DNA from: Natronosalvus sp042663485
GTDB lineage: Archaea; Halobacteriota; Halobacteria; Halobacteriales; Natrialbaceae
Assembly (NCBI GenBank): GCA_042663485.1
Contig: JBHTAF010000001.1
Length of the DNA stretch: 64,000 nt
Reading direction: 5' to 3' (one strand)
Below the pieces are notes generated by a model, which was given only the letters and a program-made list of their open reading frames with translations, was not told the DNA's origin and searched no databases. Shown here piece after piece: positions 53,627-63,466 of the stretch. The position numbers were made by a program, and so were the translations under genes. Position 1 is the first letter of the stretch; each line of letters begins with the position of its first letter.

Positions 53627-54280
53627 TTACAGCGTCGCCAGAACCGCAGGCAATTCGCGCGCGATGGCGGACTGGTCGACGTGCGCAACCGCCCGCGAGT
53701 CCGGGTCCGTGTCCACCCGGAGCACCTGTACCGCCCGCATTCCGGCTCGAGTCGCCCCCTCCACGTCCGCCTCGCGCTCGTCACCGACGTACACGGCTCG
53801 CTCGGGAGCGACCGACAGTTCCTCCAGGATCGCCTCGAACGCCCGCGGATCGGGCTTGCCCGCCTCGAGCTCGCCGGTCACCAGCGCCGCGTCGAACCGG
53901 CCTTCCCAACCGAGCGTCTCGAGTTTGTCCCGCTGGGCGCGAACGGGGCCGTTCGTCAGGAGTCCCACGCGGTAGGTCGACCGAAGGTCCTCGAGCATGG
54001 CCTCGACGCCCGGCAGCGGCGTGAGGGCGTCGGCAATCGACTCCCGGTAGGCCGTGGCGACTGCGCCGGGCTCGGCGCTCGTGTCGTGGTCGGCGAGCAG
54101 GTCCGCGAAGATGGGCTCGCGACTCTCGCGCGTGAGGTTGTTCCGGTGGGCCTCGAGGTACGCCTCGCGCGAGAGCGGCGGCGCACCAGCCGCGGCCGTC
54201 GCCTCAGTGAGCAACGTCTCCCGGTCCCGGTCGGGGATCGCCAGCGTGTAATCTAGGTCGAAGACGACTGCCTCGAGCAT
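53627..54280 (-). CDS. HAD-superfamily hydrolase
   Basis: 217 residues. HAD motif I is FDLDYT (Asp8 and Asp10), motif II LLTNGP (~108), motif III Lys in AGKPDPRAFE (~142) and motif IV VGDERE-AD (~165), with an alpha-helical cap after motif I. It would be a phosphatase for a small metabolite. The gene is alone between the dehydrogenase and the antiporter; substrate unknown. Confidence 0.85.
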   Translation of the reverse strand: MLEAVVFDLDYTLAIPDRDRETLLTEATAAAGAPPLSREAYLEAHRNNLTRESREPIFADLLADHDTSAEPGAVATAYRESIADALTPLPGVEAMLEDLRSTYRVGLLTNGPVRAQRDKLETLGWEGRFDAALVTGELEAGKPDPRAFEAILEELSVAPERAVYVGDEREADVEGATRAGMRAVQVLRVDTDPDSRAVAHVDQSAIARELPAVLATL

Positions 54281-54402
54281 GGAGGATGGAGGGGGCTCGA
54301 GGGGTTTGAAGTTGTCTGTTGGAATCTCGCACGAGGTCGCGCCGACGTCCGCTGTGAGTTCGTTTCGGATGAAGAAACTCGACAGTCGAATCGATCGATC
54401 GA

Positions 54403-55677
54403 TCAGTCGCCGCTCGAGACCGCCCCACTGCGTGCCTCGAGGCGCGGCACGAGCATCGCTTCGATGCGGTCGGCGTACTGCATGAACGTCGTCCCGATGA
54501 TACTCATGACCAGCACGTAGCCGACGGCGAACGCGTAGATCTGGGTAGCGACGGATTCGGTGATCGCTCCGCCGGCACCCGCCACGGCGATGCTCGCAAT
54601 AATCAGTGAGAACTCACCGCGTGTCGTCATGCCGAGGCCAACCCGCAGGGATCGACGCTCGTCGAGATTGTAGATTCGGCCACCGAGGTAGCCACTTAGC
54701 AGTTTCGTCGGCGTCGTGACGATCACCGCGACGGCGATCAGCCCAGCGACGCCGGCGAACAACTGTGGGTTCGTCTCGAGACCGATCCAGAAGAAGAAGA
54801 TGGCGGCGAAGACGTCCCGGACAGGCTCGAGCAGTTGTTCGAGGTCGTGGACGTGGTCGGTCGCGGAGAAGGCCATCCCGACGAAGAAGGCAGCGACGGC
54901 CTCGCTCACGCCCAGGGCGAGCGCGGCGCCCGCGATCAGGACGAGGATTCCCAGCGCCCGGAGGACGAGGAACTCGTTGGAGTCGGTCTCGAGGCTTCGC
55001 TGGAACCAGGCGGTGCCGAACTGGACGAGTATCAAGAGCGCGAGGATGAACCCGATCGCGACGCCGATCGAGCCGAATGCCTCACCGACGTCGCCCCCGC
55101 CGAGGACGAGCGCGGAGACCACCGCGAGGTAAACCGCGATGAAGAGGTCCTCGTAGACGAGCGTGCCGAGCATCGGGTTCGCCTCGTCGTTGGCGATCCA
55201 GCCGAGGTCGATCAGGGACTTGGTGATGATCGCACTCGAGGAGATGTAGACGATGCCCGCGACGAGCAGGGCCGCGAGGAGTGACTCGAAGAGCACGAAC
55301 CCGAGGAGCAGTCCGGCGCCGAAGTTGACGACCAGGTCGACGCTCCCGGCTTTCCCGATGTCGTGTCTGGACGCCAGCAGTCGCTCGAGGTTGAACTCGA
55401 GGCCCAGGAAGAACAGCAGGAAGACGATCCCGAGTTCGGCCCCCAGGTGGATGAACTCGGCCTGGCCGTCGAGCGCCAGCGCCTCCCCGTGCGGGAGGAC
55501 GTCTGTCCCCAGGAGGGACGGAAAGTCGACCGTTCCGAGCACGTACGGGCCCGAAAGCATCCCGGCGACGATGTAAAACGGAATCACCGATTGGTCGATG
55601 CGCGAGGCGAGCAGGCCGGCGACGGCGGCGACGGCGAAGAGCGCGCCGACGTCGACCAGGTGGGTTTCAGCTGCCAC
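54403..55677 (-). CDS. CPA2 cation:proton antiporter (KhtU/KefB-like)
   Basis: 424 residues, about 12 membrane helices. LFFLGLEFNLERLLASRHDI and the central YISSSAIITKSLIDLGW plus the ion-path helix with Gly/Glu are of the KefB/CPA2 type. The soluble C-terminal RCK part is absent; the gene 33 bases upstream on the same strand supplies a TrkA-C protein instead. The pair thus resembles KhtTU, a K+/H+ antiporter. Confidence 0.88.
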   Translation of the reverse strand: MAAETHLVDVGALFAVAAVAGLLASRIDQSVIPFYIVAGMLSGPYVLGTVDFPSLLGTDVLPHGEALALDGQAEFIHLGAELGIVFLLFFLGLEFNLERLLASRHDIGKAGSVDLVVNFGAGLLLGFVLFESLLAALLVAGIVYISSSAIITKSLIDLGWIANDEANPMLGTLVYEDLFIAVYLAVVSALVLGGGDVGEAFGSIGVAIGFILALLILVQFGTAWFQRSLETDSNEFLVLRALGILVLIAGAALALGVSEAVAAFFVGMAFSATDHVHDLEQLLEPVRDVFAAIFFFWIGLETNPQLFAGVAGLIAVAVIVTTPTKLLSGYLGGRIYNLDERRSLRVGLGMTTRGEFSLIIASIAVAGAGGAITESVATQIYAFAVGYVLVMSIIGTTFMQYADRIEAMLVPRLEARSGAVSSGD

Positions 55678-55710
55678 TCTCGGACACCTCCAGTAGTGGC
55701 TGCACGAGGA

Positions 55711-56205
55711 TCACCGCCCGCCGTCGCCTCCAACGAGTGACTCGAAGTCCCGGCAGTCGTCGCGGTCGCCGACGACGACGAGCGTGTCGTCGGCCGCGAA
55801 CGTCGTCTCCGGGCCGGGGGCAGCGAGAACCTCCTCGCCTCGCTGGATCGCGACGATCGAGACGCCGGTTCGCTCGCGGATCTGTGCCTCGGCGATGGTC
55901 TGTCCGACGAGTTCCGAGGCCGGGTCGAGGTTGTACCACTCGATGAACGTCTCGCCGGTGAGCATGGTCTCGACGCGCTCGGATTGCACCGGCTGGAAGT
56001 ACGCGCCCTCGAGGATGGTTCCCACCTTGCGAGCGAGTCGATCGGACATTTCGAACACCTTCTCGCTGTCGGCACCCTCCTCGATCTTTTTGTAGATTTC
56101 CCGTTTCCCCGTGTTGTGTGTGACGATGACGAGGCGCTCCCCGTCCTCGAGTTCCACCTCGTACTTCTTACCGACGCCGGGAAGGTCGCTCTCGTAGATG
56201 GTCAT
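55711..56205 (-). CDS. TrkA-C domain regulatory subunit (KhtT-like)
   Basis: 164 residues: an N-terminal ~75-residue part beginning MTIYESDLPGVGKKYEVELE, as in KhtT, and a C-terminal RCK_C domain (SELVGQTIAEAQIRERTGVS; FAADDTLVVVGDRDDCRDFE). It would bind a nucleotide or ion and gate the antiporter encoded 33 bases downstream. Confidence 0.88.
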   Translation of the reverse strand: MTIYESDLPGVGKKYEVELEDGERLVIVTHNTGKREIYKKIEEGADSEKVFEMSDRLARKVGTILEGAYFQPVQSERVETMLTGETFIEWYNLDPASELVGQTIAEAQIRERTGVSIVAIQRGEEVLAAPGPETTFAADDTLVVVGDRDDCRDFESLVGGDGGR

Positions 56206-56353
56206 ACCCCGAAGACGGGAAGGGAGCGTAATAAACGCCGCGGGAATTGGCGGGCCTGCGCCGAGGATGTCGTGGGGTACGGGTCGCGGGCATCGGCTCG
56301 AGCGTCGACCGTGACGGAGGGAATCGGGACGGCAAGTGGGATACTCGATGACG

Positions 56354-57019
56354 CTACTCCTCCGGAGAGACGCCGACGAACGGCGGGTGGCGCCGCGAAT
56401 CGATCGTCGCCGCCACCAGTTCGCCGTACTCGCTTGCCGTCAGGTCGCCGCTCACGTAGCGTTCGGCCCACGCGCTCTCGACCGTCGCCGAGCCGTAGGA
56501 TTCGGGCGCGTCGTCGAGAATCGTGATCGCGAGGGCGACGGCGTCGTAGCCGGATTCGACCAGTGCCGCGTAGGACCCGGCGATCGGACCGAGTTCGTGG
56601 ATCGTCCCCGATTCGTACCGCTCCCGGTTGACGTAGTCGAGCGTCAGCACGTCCCGCTCGCGCTCGAGTGACTCGACCTCGAGCCCTTCGGCCTCGAGCG
56701 TCTCTGCGAACGCGTCCTCGTCGGTGATTTCGTCGTCTACCGACTCGATTCCCGCCGCGAACACGTCCGTCCGTTTCGTTATCGGCAGGTCGGGAACGAG
56801 TTCGGCGATCGGCCAGGACGTATTCGGTGGGAGTTCCTCGCCTACGTCCTGGGTACAGCCCGCGAGCGACGCGGAAACGCCGACGGCGAGGATGCCGAGG
56901 GCGGTGCGTCTCGAGATTCGATCCGACGTGCTCGCCTCCGACGTGCTCGACTCCGACTCGACTCGCCCCGATTCGCTCGACTCCGACACACTCGACGCCC
57001 CTCCGAACCGTCGGTCCAT
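56354..57019 (-). CDS. Tat lipoprotein, function unknown
   Basis: 221 residues. An odd N-terminal extension of ~33 Ser/Glu residues (SESSESGRVESESSTSEAS, encoded by a near-repetitive TCGAGT tract) precedes the twin-arginine signal (Arg37-Arg38, RRTALGILAVGVSASLAGC) and lipobox Cys55. The mature ~165 residues form an unrecognised acidic domain. The true start may be a Met further in, but none is in frame before the arginines. Confidence 0.65.
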   Translation of the reverse strand: MDRRFGGASSVSESSESGRVESESSTSEASTSDRISRRTALGILAVGVSASLAGCTQDVGEELPPNTSWPIAELVPDLPITKRTDVFAAGIESVDDEITDEDAFAETLEAEGLEVESLERERDVLTLDYVNRERYESGTIHELGPIAGSYAALVESGYDAVALAITILDDAPESYGSATVESAWAERYVSGDLTASEYGELVAATIDSRRHPPFVGVSPEE

Positions 57020-57091
57020 AGCGAACGAACGACGACCACGACAAACGACGCTGTGCCTGCAACTGACGGGTCCGGTCTTATCCGATCGTTG

Positions 57092-58366
57092 ATGGATAGT
57101 ATCGATGTGGTACTCGAGTTGTACGATATCGGCTTCGTCGTCGTCGGTGTGACGCTGTTCGGCATCGCCGTGCTCCCCCGATACGTCGCCGACAGAGCGA
57201 TTTCTCTGCCCATTTTCTTCGTGGTCCTAGGGTTTCTCGCGTTCGGATTACCGTTCGGGCTCCCTGCCCCCGATCCGCTCGAGCAGGGCCACGTCGTTGA
57301 ACGACTCGCAGAGTTCGGGGTCATCATCGCGCTGATGGGCGTCGGACTGAAACTCGACCGGGCGCCAGGACTGCGTGCCTGGTCGTCGACCTGGCGGTTG
57401 CTGCTGATTGCGATGCCGCTATCGATCGCCGGTGCGGCACTGGTTGGCTGGTGGCTGGTCGGCCTCGTCGTCCCGACGTCGATTCTCCTGGGGGCGTGTA
57501 TCGCTCCGACCGATCCCGTGCTCGCCTCCGAAGTTCAGGTTGAAGACCCCGGAGACGGATCCGAAGAGGACGTGATCGGCGAGGGGGAGTACGATGACGA
57601 GGTCAGGTTCGCGCTCTCCTCCGAGGCCGGACTCAACGACGGCTTCGCCTTCCCGTTCACGAACCTCGCCGTCGCCATGGCCCTCGTCGGCATGGCCCCG
57701 GGTAACTGGATGGGGGAGTGGCTGCTGGTCGACGTCGGCTACCGGGTCGTCGTCGGGACCCTCGCCGGCGTCATCCTCGGCTGGATCAGCGCCAGACTCA
57801 TCTTCGGCACCGAACCGCACACGCAGATCGCCAGGTCCGTCCAGGGGCTCGAGGCCGTCGCCGGGACGCTCCTCGTCTACGGGATCACCGAACTCGTCGG
57901 CGGGTACGGCTTCATCGCGGTCTTCGTCGCCGCGGTGACGATCCGCAGTTCCGAACGGTCTCACGAGTACAACGACGCGCTCCACGAGATCAGCGAACTC
58001 GCCGAACAGGTCTCTATGGGGGTCATCATGGTCTTCTTCGGCGGCGCGATCGCCGGTGGCCTGCTCGCGCCGCTGACGCTCGAGGCGGTGATCGCTGCCG
58101 TTGCCATCGTCCTCCTCGTGCGTCCGCTGGCCGGTCTCGTCGGCTTCCTCGGCTCGAGTACGGGGTGGGCCGAACGCGGCGCCATCGCGTTCTTCGGCAT
58201 CCGCGGGATCGGTTCGTTCTACTACCTCGCTCACGGCCTCAACGAGGCCGCCTTCTCCGACGCCGATCTGCTCTGGGCGCTCGTCGGGGCCGTCGTCCTC
58301 ATCTCGATCGTCCTCCACGGGATCACGGCGAACCCCGTCATGCGAATGGTTACGGACTCGTCTTGA
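57092..58366 (+). CDS. CPA1-type Na+/H+ antiporter
   Basis: 424 residues from ATG 57092 (MDSIDVVLELYDIGF); the frame is open back to 57053. About 12 membrane helices with the ion-binding APTDPVLASEV and the conserved SSEAGLNDGFAFPFTNLAV, as in NhaP/CPA1 antiporters. An acidic loop (EDPGDGSEEDVIGEGEYDD) sits between the two motifs. No soluble C-terminal domain. It exports sodium against protons. Confidence 0.88.
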   Translation: MDSIDVVLELYDIGFVVVGVTLFGIAVLPRYVADRAISLPIFFVVLGFLAFGLPFGLPAPDPLEQGHVVERLAEFGVIIALMGVGLKLDRAPGLRAWSSTWRLLLIAMPLSIAGAALVGWWLVGLVVPTSILLGACIAPTDPVLASEVQVEDPGDGSEEDVIGEGEYDDEVRFALSSEAGLNDGFAFPFTNLAVAMALVGMAPGNWMGEWLLVDVGYRVVVGTLAGVILGWISARLIFGTEPHTQIARSVQGLEAVAGTLLVYGITELVGGYGFIAVFVAAVTIRSSERSHEYNDALHEISELAEQVSMGVIMVFFGGAIAGGLLAPLTLEAVIAAVAIVLLVRPLAGLVGFLGSSTGWAERGAIAFFGIRGIGSFYYLAHGLNEAAFSDADLLWALVGAVVLISIVLHGITANPVMRMVTDSS

Positions 58367-58426
58367 GCGGGGCCGTGACTCGCCGGCCGGCCGCGACTCG
58401 AGCGAAAATCCTCGAAAGGAGACCGC

Positions 58427-59152
58427 TCAGGCCGTGACGCCCAGGTACCGATCGAGTACCTCCTCGTCGGCCTCGAGTTCCGCCGAGGTCCCCTCCCAGA
58501 CGATCTCACCCTGGTTGATGACGTAGTTCCGGTCCGCGAGGGCGAGGCCGACGTGGACGTTCTGTTCGATGAGGAGGACCGTAATCCCCCGGTCGTTGAG
58601 GCTCTCGATAATCTCCATGACGTCCTGGACGATGTACGGGGCGAGCCCCTCGGTCGGTTCGTCGAGCAAGATGAGGTCGGCCCCCGCGACGAGCGCCCGG
58701 GCGATGGCGAGCATCTGCTGTTCACCGCCCGAGAGCGACGACCCGGCGTTCCCCTCCCGCTCGGCGAGGTTCTCGAACGTCTCGAGCGCCTCGTCGACCG
58801 ACAGCGAGTCGACGTCGTCAGCCCCGCCGTAGGAAGCGAGTTCGAGGTTCTCCCGGACGGTCAACTCGGGGAATATCTGGCGCTCCTCGGGGACGAGCGA
58901 GAGTCCCCGCTTGGCGGTCGCCGTCGCGTCGAGCTGGGAGATGTCCTCGCCGCGATAGGCGATCGTTCCCGACGTCGGCGTGACGATGCCCATGATCGAC
59001 CGAAGCGTCGTCGTCTTGCCGGCGCCATTGCGCCCGATCAGCGAGACGATTTCACCCTCGTCGATCGCGAGCGACAGGTCGTGCAGGACTCGCGTCTCGC
59101 CGTAGCCCGCGTCGACGTCCTCGAGTTCCAGAAGCGGGGCGCGATCACTCAT
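58427..59152 (-). CDS. livF: Branched-chain amino-acid-type ABC ATPase (LivF)
   Basis: 241 residues. Walker A GRNGAGKT (40-47), signature LSGGEQQMLAIARAL, Walker B LILLDEPTEGLAP with the GLAP turn of the LivF group. The start lies 8 bases inside livG. It powers uptake through the fused LivHM permease. Confidence 0.94.
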   Translation of the reverse strand: MSDRAPLLELEDVDAGYGETRVLHDLSLAIDEGEIVSLIGRNGAGKTTTLRSIMGIVTPTSGTIAYRGEDISQLDATATAKRGLSLVPEERQIFPELTVRENLELASYGGADDVDSLSVDEALETFENLAEREGNAGSSLSGGEQQMLAIARALVAGADLILLDEPTEGLAPYIVQDVMEIIESLNDRGITVLLIEQNVHVGLALADRNYVINQGEIVWEGTSAELEADEEVLDRYLGVTA

Positions 59153-59954
59153 CGAGCGTCCCTCCGAGGTAAGCGTCCTGGACGGCCTGGTTACTGGCGA
59201 TCTGGTCCGGCGTTCCCTCCGCGAGGAGTTCGCCGCGATTCAACACGCTGATTCGATCGGAAAGTTCCATGACGAGTTCGATGTCGTGTTCGATGAGTAA
59301 TAATGTCTGATCTACCAGAACGTCCTGGATCAGACCGATCGTCTCTCGCGTCTCCTCGACGCTCATGCCGGCGGTCGGCTCGTCGAGCAAGACCAGTTCG
59401 GGATCGGTCGCCAGGACGACGCCGATCTCGAGGCGACGCCGATCGCCGTACGCCAGCGCGTTAGCGGTGACGTCCGCGACCGATTCGAGGCCGACGCGCT
59501 CGAGGATGCGCTCGGTTTCGGCGGCGATCTCATCGTAGCGGTCGGTCGGTCGAAACAGCGACTCGAGCAGCCCAATTTCCTCTCGGTTTACTGACTGGAC
59601 CGCTAGTCTAACGTTTTCTCGAACTGATAAGCCACCAAATATATTCGATATCTGGAACGATCGGCCGATGCCGCGGCGGACGCGTTCGGCCGGCGAGAGC
59701 GACGTAATTGGAGTCAGTTCTTTGTCGTCGCGTCCGGCGAAGTAGATCTCCCCTTCCGTGACCGGAAGCCCCCCGGAGATGAGGTTAAACAGGGTCGTTT
59801 TGCCGGCCCCGTTCGGTCCGATCAGGCTCCGGAACTCGCCGTGCTCGAGCTCGAGGTCGACGTGATCCGTCGCCGTGAATTCGCCGAAGCGTTTGACCAG
59901 CCCCTCGGTGCGGAGGATAGGGTCTGCGTTACTTGGAAGTGGTTCGGTCCCCAT
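59145..59954 (-). CDS. livG: Branched-chain amino-acid-type ABC ATPase (LivG)
   Basis: 269 residues. Walker A GPNGAGKTT (46-54), signature then YGDRRRLEIGVVLATDPELV with LDEPTAGMSVEE, typical LivG. Its ATG overlaps the permease TGA by one base and its stop overlaps livF by 8 bases: tight coupling. Confidence 0.94.
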   Translation of the reverse strand: MGTEPLPSNADPILRTEGLVKRFGEFTATDHVDLELEHGEFRSLIGPNGAGKTTLFNLISGGLPVTEGEIYFAGRDDKELTPITSLSPAERVRRGIGRSFQISNIFGGLSVRENVRLAVQSVNREEIGLLESLFRPTDRYDEIAAETERILERVGLESVADVTANALAYGDRRRLEIGVVLATDPELVLLDEPTAGMSVEETRETIGLIQDVLVDQTLLLIEHDIELVMELSDRISVLNRGELLAEGTPDQIASNQAVQDAYLGGTLDE

Positions 59955-61999
59955 CAGTCGTCACCTCCCGGTGCCGTATCGTCGGGGGTCGGTTTCGACC
60001 CGGGGCCGCCCGAGATGAGTGGACGAAGCTGCCCGGGAAGCGAGACCAGCCCCCGCGGAAGGAAGATGACGAACAGGATGAAGATGACACCGAGTACCAA
60101 TCGCCAGTAGCCGGTGAAGTCGGTCAGCACATTCTCGAGGCCGAAGAAGACGAACGAGCCCAGAATCGGCCCGTACAGCGTCCCCATGCCCCCGAGGACG
60201 ACCATAACGATAACCTCGCCCGATTTGATCCACTCGGCGGCCGAGGGCGTAACGAGTCCCGTGTTGAGCGCTGACAAACTGCCGGCGAGTCCGGCAACTG
60301 CCCCGCTGATGACGAACGCGCGGCGCTTGTAGACGGTCGTGTCGTAGCCGAGGAACGTCGCCCGTTGTTCGTTCTCACGGATCGCTTTCATGACCGCGCC
60401 GAACGGCGAGTTGAGAATTCGTCGGGTGAGGAAGAACGAAGCGACGAGGGCGGCCAGTACGACGTAGTAGAACAGGGCTGAGCCACCGAGAAGGACCGGA
60501 CCGAGGACGACCTCGATTTCGTTGAGTTCGATGCCGGCGCCTCCGACACCGTAGTACGCGCCGAAGCCAAAGAGCCCGTCCGAGCCGCCGGTAAACGGCC
60601 GCTCCTCGATGAGACCGAAGAGCGAAATCGTATCCATCGAATAGATCGCGTTGTAGAACAATTCCGCGAACGCGAGCGTAATCATCGCGAAGTAGACGCC
60701 GGCAACCCGAATTGAGAGAACCCCGACGATCCACGCGGCCACCGCAGAGAGCGCGATAGCCAGCGCGATTGCGACGAACGCGGACTCGCTCACGTTGATC
60801 AGCGTGATCGCGGCCGTGTACGCGCCAAGCCCCCAGAAGAGGACGTGGCCGAGCGAAACGAGGCCGGTGTACCCCATGACGAAATCGAGTGACAGCGCGA
60901 ACAATCCCCACAGGAGCATCCGGGTCACGAGCGTGACTGCGTACCCCGAGTAGAGCCAGCCGCTTCCGAACGGAATCAACACCAGCAAGACCACCATCAC
61001 GAACCCGAGTTTCAGCCGCGTGTCCTGATCCAGAAAGCCACCGTTGGTTCCGGCCAGTAACGTCCCGCTTTCGTCCTCTGGAGCTTCGGTTCCGAACAGC
61101 CCCTGTGGGCGAACCAACAAGATCCCGATCATCAGTAGAAAGATCACCGTCCCCTCGAGCGCGGGGACGTTGGGTCGAATAATCGTTTCCTGGAGAACCC
61201 CGACGAGAAGCCCCCCGACGACCGCACCCTTGAAACTCCCGAGACCGCCGAGGACGACGATGACGAACGCTGGGATGATGAACGACATCCCCATGCTGGG
61301 GCTCACTTGTTGGGTTCCGCCAACGATGATCCCTGCAATCGCCGCAAGGGCGGCGCCAGCGCCGAACACCAGCGAGTAGTATCGGTCGATATCGATACCC
61401 AGATTCCGGACCATCTGGCGGTCCTGTGACCCGGCGCGAATAATGAGCCCGTACCGCGTGTGCTCGAGCGCCGCCCAGACGGCGAGGGCGACGAGAGTCC
61501 CGAAGACGATGATGAACAGGTTGTACGAGCTAAAACTAAACCCGAACAGCTCGAAGGTGCCACGGATGATCCCGGGGCGATTGAACGAGCGGTTCCCCGT
61601 CCCCCACACCAGATAGATCAGGTCGTTGATGACGAGCACCAGTCCGAACGTGAGCAAGATGTGATAGAGGGGATTTCGACCGTACAGCGGCCGGACGGTG
61701 AATCGTTCGATCGCCACGCCGACGACGCCGACGAGCAGCGGCGCGATCAACAGGGCGGCGAAGAACGCGTAACCGCCACCGAGGGGTGCAATTAACGCGA
61801 GCGCGAAGTACGCGCCGAGCGTAAAGAGTTCGCCGTGGGCGAAGTTGATGACGTGCATGACCCCAAAGATCACGGAAAGCCCGGCCGCTAGCAGGACGTA
61901 TATGAGGCCGACCGTGAGCCCGTCCAGCAGTCCCTGCAAGGAGACGAAAGAAAAGACTCCGGTCGTGACCCCCTCCAGAAGGATGTGTGAAGATATCAT
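59954..61999 (-). CDS. livHM: Fused branched-chain amino-acid-type permease (LivH-LivM)
   Basis: 681 residues where two ~300-residue permeases are expected. Residues ~1-310 are LivH (GLIYVLLAAGLSVIFGVMHV; VVLGGLGSFKGAVVGGLLVG) and ~345-665 LivM (LSLDFVMGYTGLVSLGHVLF; VVLGGMGTLYGPILGSFVFF), joined by a hydrophilic linker (FGTEAPEDESGTLLAGTNGG). No frameshift or internal stop is needed, so it is a genuine fusion. Starts 18 bases after the binding-protein gene. Confidence 0.93.
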   Translation of the reverse strand: MISSHILLEGVTTGVFSFVSLQGLLDGLTVGLIYVLLAAGLSVIFGVMHVINFAHGELFTLGAYFALALIAPLGGGYAFFAALLIAPLLVGVVGVAIERFTVRPLYGRNPLYHILLTFGLVLVINDLIYLVWGTGNRSFNRPGIIRGTFELFGFSFSSYNLFIIVFGTLVALAVWAALEHTRYGLIIRAGSQDRQMVRNLGIDIDRYYSLVFGAGAALAAIAGIIVGGTQQVSPSMGMSFIIPAFVIVVLGGLGSFKGAVVGGLLVGVLQETIIRPNVPALEGTVIFLLMIGILLVRPQGLFGTEAPEDESGTLLAGTNGGFLDQDTRLKLGFVMVVLLVLIPFGSGWLYSGYAVTLVTRMLLWGLFALSLDFVMGYTGLVSLGHVLFWGLGAYTAAITLINVSESAFVAIALAIALSAVAAWIVGVLSIRVAGVYFAMITLAFAELFYNAIYSMDTISLFGLIEERPFTGGSDGLFGFGAYYGVGGAGIELNEIEVVLGPVLLGGSALFYYVVLAALVASFFLTRRILNSPFGAVMKAIRENEQRATFLGYDTTVYKRRAFVISGAVAGLAGSLSALNTGLVTPSAAEWIKSGEVIVMVVLGGMGTLYGPILGSFVFFGLENVLTDFTGYWRLVLGVIFILFVIFLPRGLVSLPGQLRPLISGGPGSKPTPDDTAPGGDD

Positions 62000-62017
62000 T
62001 CAACTAGTGCTCTCCGG

Positions 62018-63322
62018 TCAGAGTGAACAACCCGTCGATTCACAGTCGGGGGCAGCTTCCTCGCCGTCGAGTTCCCACCCCTCGAGGAGGTTCACGTCCG
62101 CGATGTCCCCCTCCTCGGGTTCGACGCACTCGGCCATCCAGACCGGGTTCGTCGCCTGGTGATCGCACTCCCGGAATTCGACGGGACCGAAAATCGTCTC
62201 GTGTTCCATACCAGGCAGGGTGTCCTTGACGTCGGCAGGGTCGGTCGAACCGGCCTCGCGAATACCGTTCGCGACCATCCGGATCGATTCGTAGCCGACG
62301 CGCGAAAAGTTGTCCGGGAGGTCGCCGTCGTAGGCGTCCTGGTAGTCGCTGACGAACGTCTGGTTGTCGCCGGTCTCGATCGTCGGAACGTACCGGGTCC
62401 CGCTGTAGATGCCGTAGGCACCCTCACCCGCACCGGACATCACGGCCCTGAATGATCCGGTCGTCGTCACGATCGGAATTTCGTCGTGGAGCCCCCGATC
62501 TTTCGCCTGCGTGAGGAACGTCGCCAGGTCCGCGCCGGTCATCCCAACGACGAGCGCATCCGCCTCGTCGCTGGCGTCCGAAATCTGCGTGATGAACGAG
62601 GCGAAGTCCGTCGAACCGGGGTCCGAGCGGGTGATGCCGACTTCCTCGTACCCATCGCTGAGGTTCTCCATCCGCGTGCCGATCTCGTTGTGGACGGAGT
62701 TGCCGTAGGCGTAGTCGGCTATGTGGTAGAACAGCTGGTCGCCCATCTCCTCGGCCATCCACTGCGACATGACCTCCGCGATCTGGGCAGTGCTCGTCTC
62801 GAACCGGAACACCCACTCGTTGCAGTTCTCCCCGGTGATGGAGACGTCAGCTGCCCCCGGCGTGTACAGCACCTCGTTGTTCTGGGCGAAATCGTTCATC
62901 GCCAGCGCGACCGAACTCGAGATGCACCCGGTGAAGAACTCCGCGCCCTGGGACTGGACGGCGTTATTGGCCTCCTGGATCGCGGACTCGGAGTCGAGCT
63001 GAGTGTCGTACTCCTCGTACTCGAACTCGTACTCGTACTCGTCGCTCTCGTTTATCTGCTGGATGGCCAGTTCCGTTCCTCGGTGGCGTTCTTCGGCCAG
63101 CGCGCTGAACGGCCCCGTGAACGGCTCGAGAACGGCGAGTGGAACGGATCCGCTCGCGCCGCCGTTGCCGTTCCCGTTACCGTTGCCATTACCGTTGCCG
63201 TTGCCGTTCCCGTCCCCATTGCCGTCACCTGACGATTGAATACACCCGGCGAGTCCGGTCAGCCCGGCCGCCCCGCCGACGACTGCACCCCTAAGAAATT
63301 GCCTCCTGTTCCCCTGTCTCAT
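62018..63322 (-). CDS. livK: Branched-chain amino-acid-type binding lipoprotein
   Basis: 434 residues from ATG 63322 (MRQGNRRQFLRGAVV). Twin-arginine signal (Arg6-Arg7), lipobox AGC with Cys27, a Gly-Asn repeat linker (DNA ~63161-63228), then a periplasmic-binding-protein type I domain (VPLAVLEPFTGPFSALAEER). TATAAATATT (63361-63370) gives a short leader. It binds the ligand for LivHM-G-F; ligand could be leucine/valine or a dicarboxylate/urea-type compound. Confidence 0.93.
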   Translation of the reverse strand: MRQGNRRQFLRGAVVGGAAGLTGLAGCIQSSGDGNGDGNGNGNGNGNGNGNGNGGASGSVPLAVLEPFTGPFSALAEERHRGTELAIQQINESDEYEYEFEYEEYDTQLDSESAIQEANNAVQSQGAEFFTGCISSSVALAMNDFAQNNEVLYTPGAADVSITGENCNEWVFRFETSTAQIAEVMSQWMAEEMGDQLFYHIADYAYGNSVHNEIGTRMENLSDGYEEVGITRSDPGSTDFASFITQISDASDEADALVVGMTGADLATFLTQAKDRGLHDEIPIVTTTGSFRAVMSGAGEGAYGIYSGTRYVPTIETGDNQTFVSDYQDAYDGDLPDNFSRVGYESIRMVANGIREAGSTDPADVKDTLPGMEHETIFGPVEFRECDHQATNPVWMAECVEPEEGDIADVNLLEGWELDGEEAAPDCESTGCSL

Positions 63323-63360
63323 GGTATCTCGAGTCACAAGTCCATCTATCGCGGATGCTG

Positions 63361-63396
63361 TATAAATATTCACCCGTAGATGGACGGGTTATATAA
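63361..63396 (-). promoter_or_regulatory. Double TATA region upstream of livK
   Basis: Two TATA-like elements read on the minus strand, AATATTTATA (63361-63370) and TTATATAA (63389-63396), flank an inverted repeat CCCGT/ACGGG (63373-63377, 63384-63388). The nearer element fits the livK start; the farther may be an alternative promoter. Confidence 0.45.
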
Positions 63397-63466
63397 ACAC
63401 ACAAGCTATTCGTCTGACGGAAAATCGACCGAAGACGAACGGTTCACCCAGAACGGGGGTGAAATA

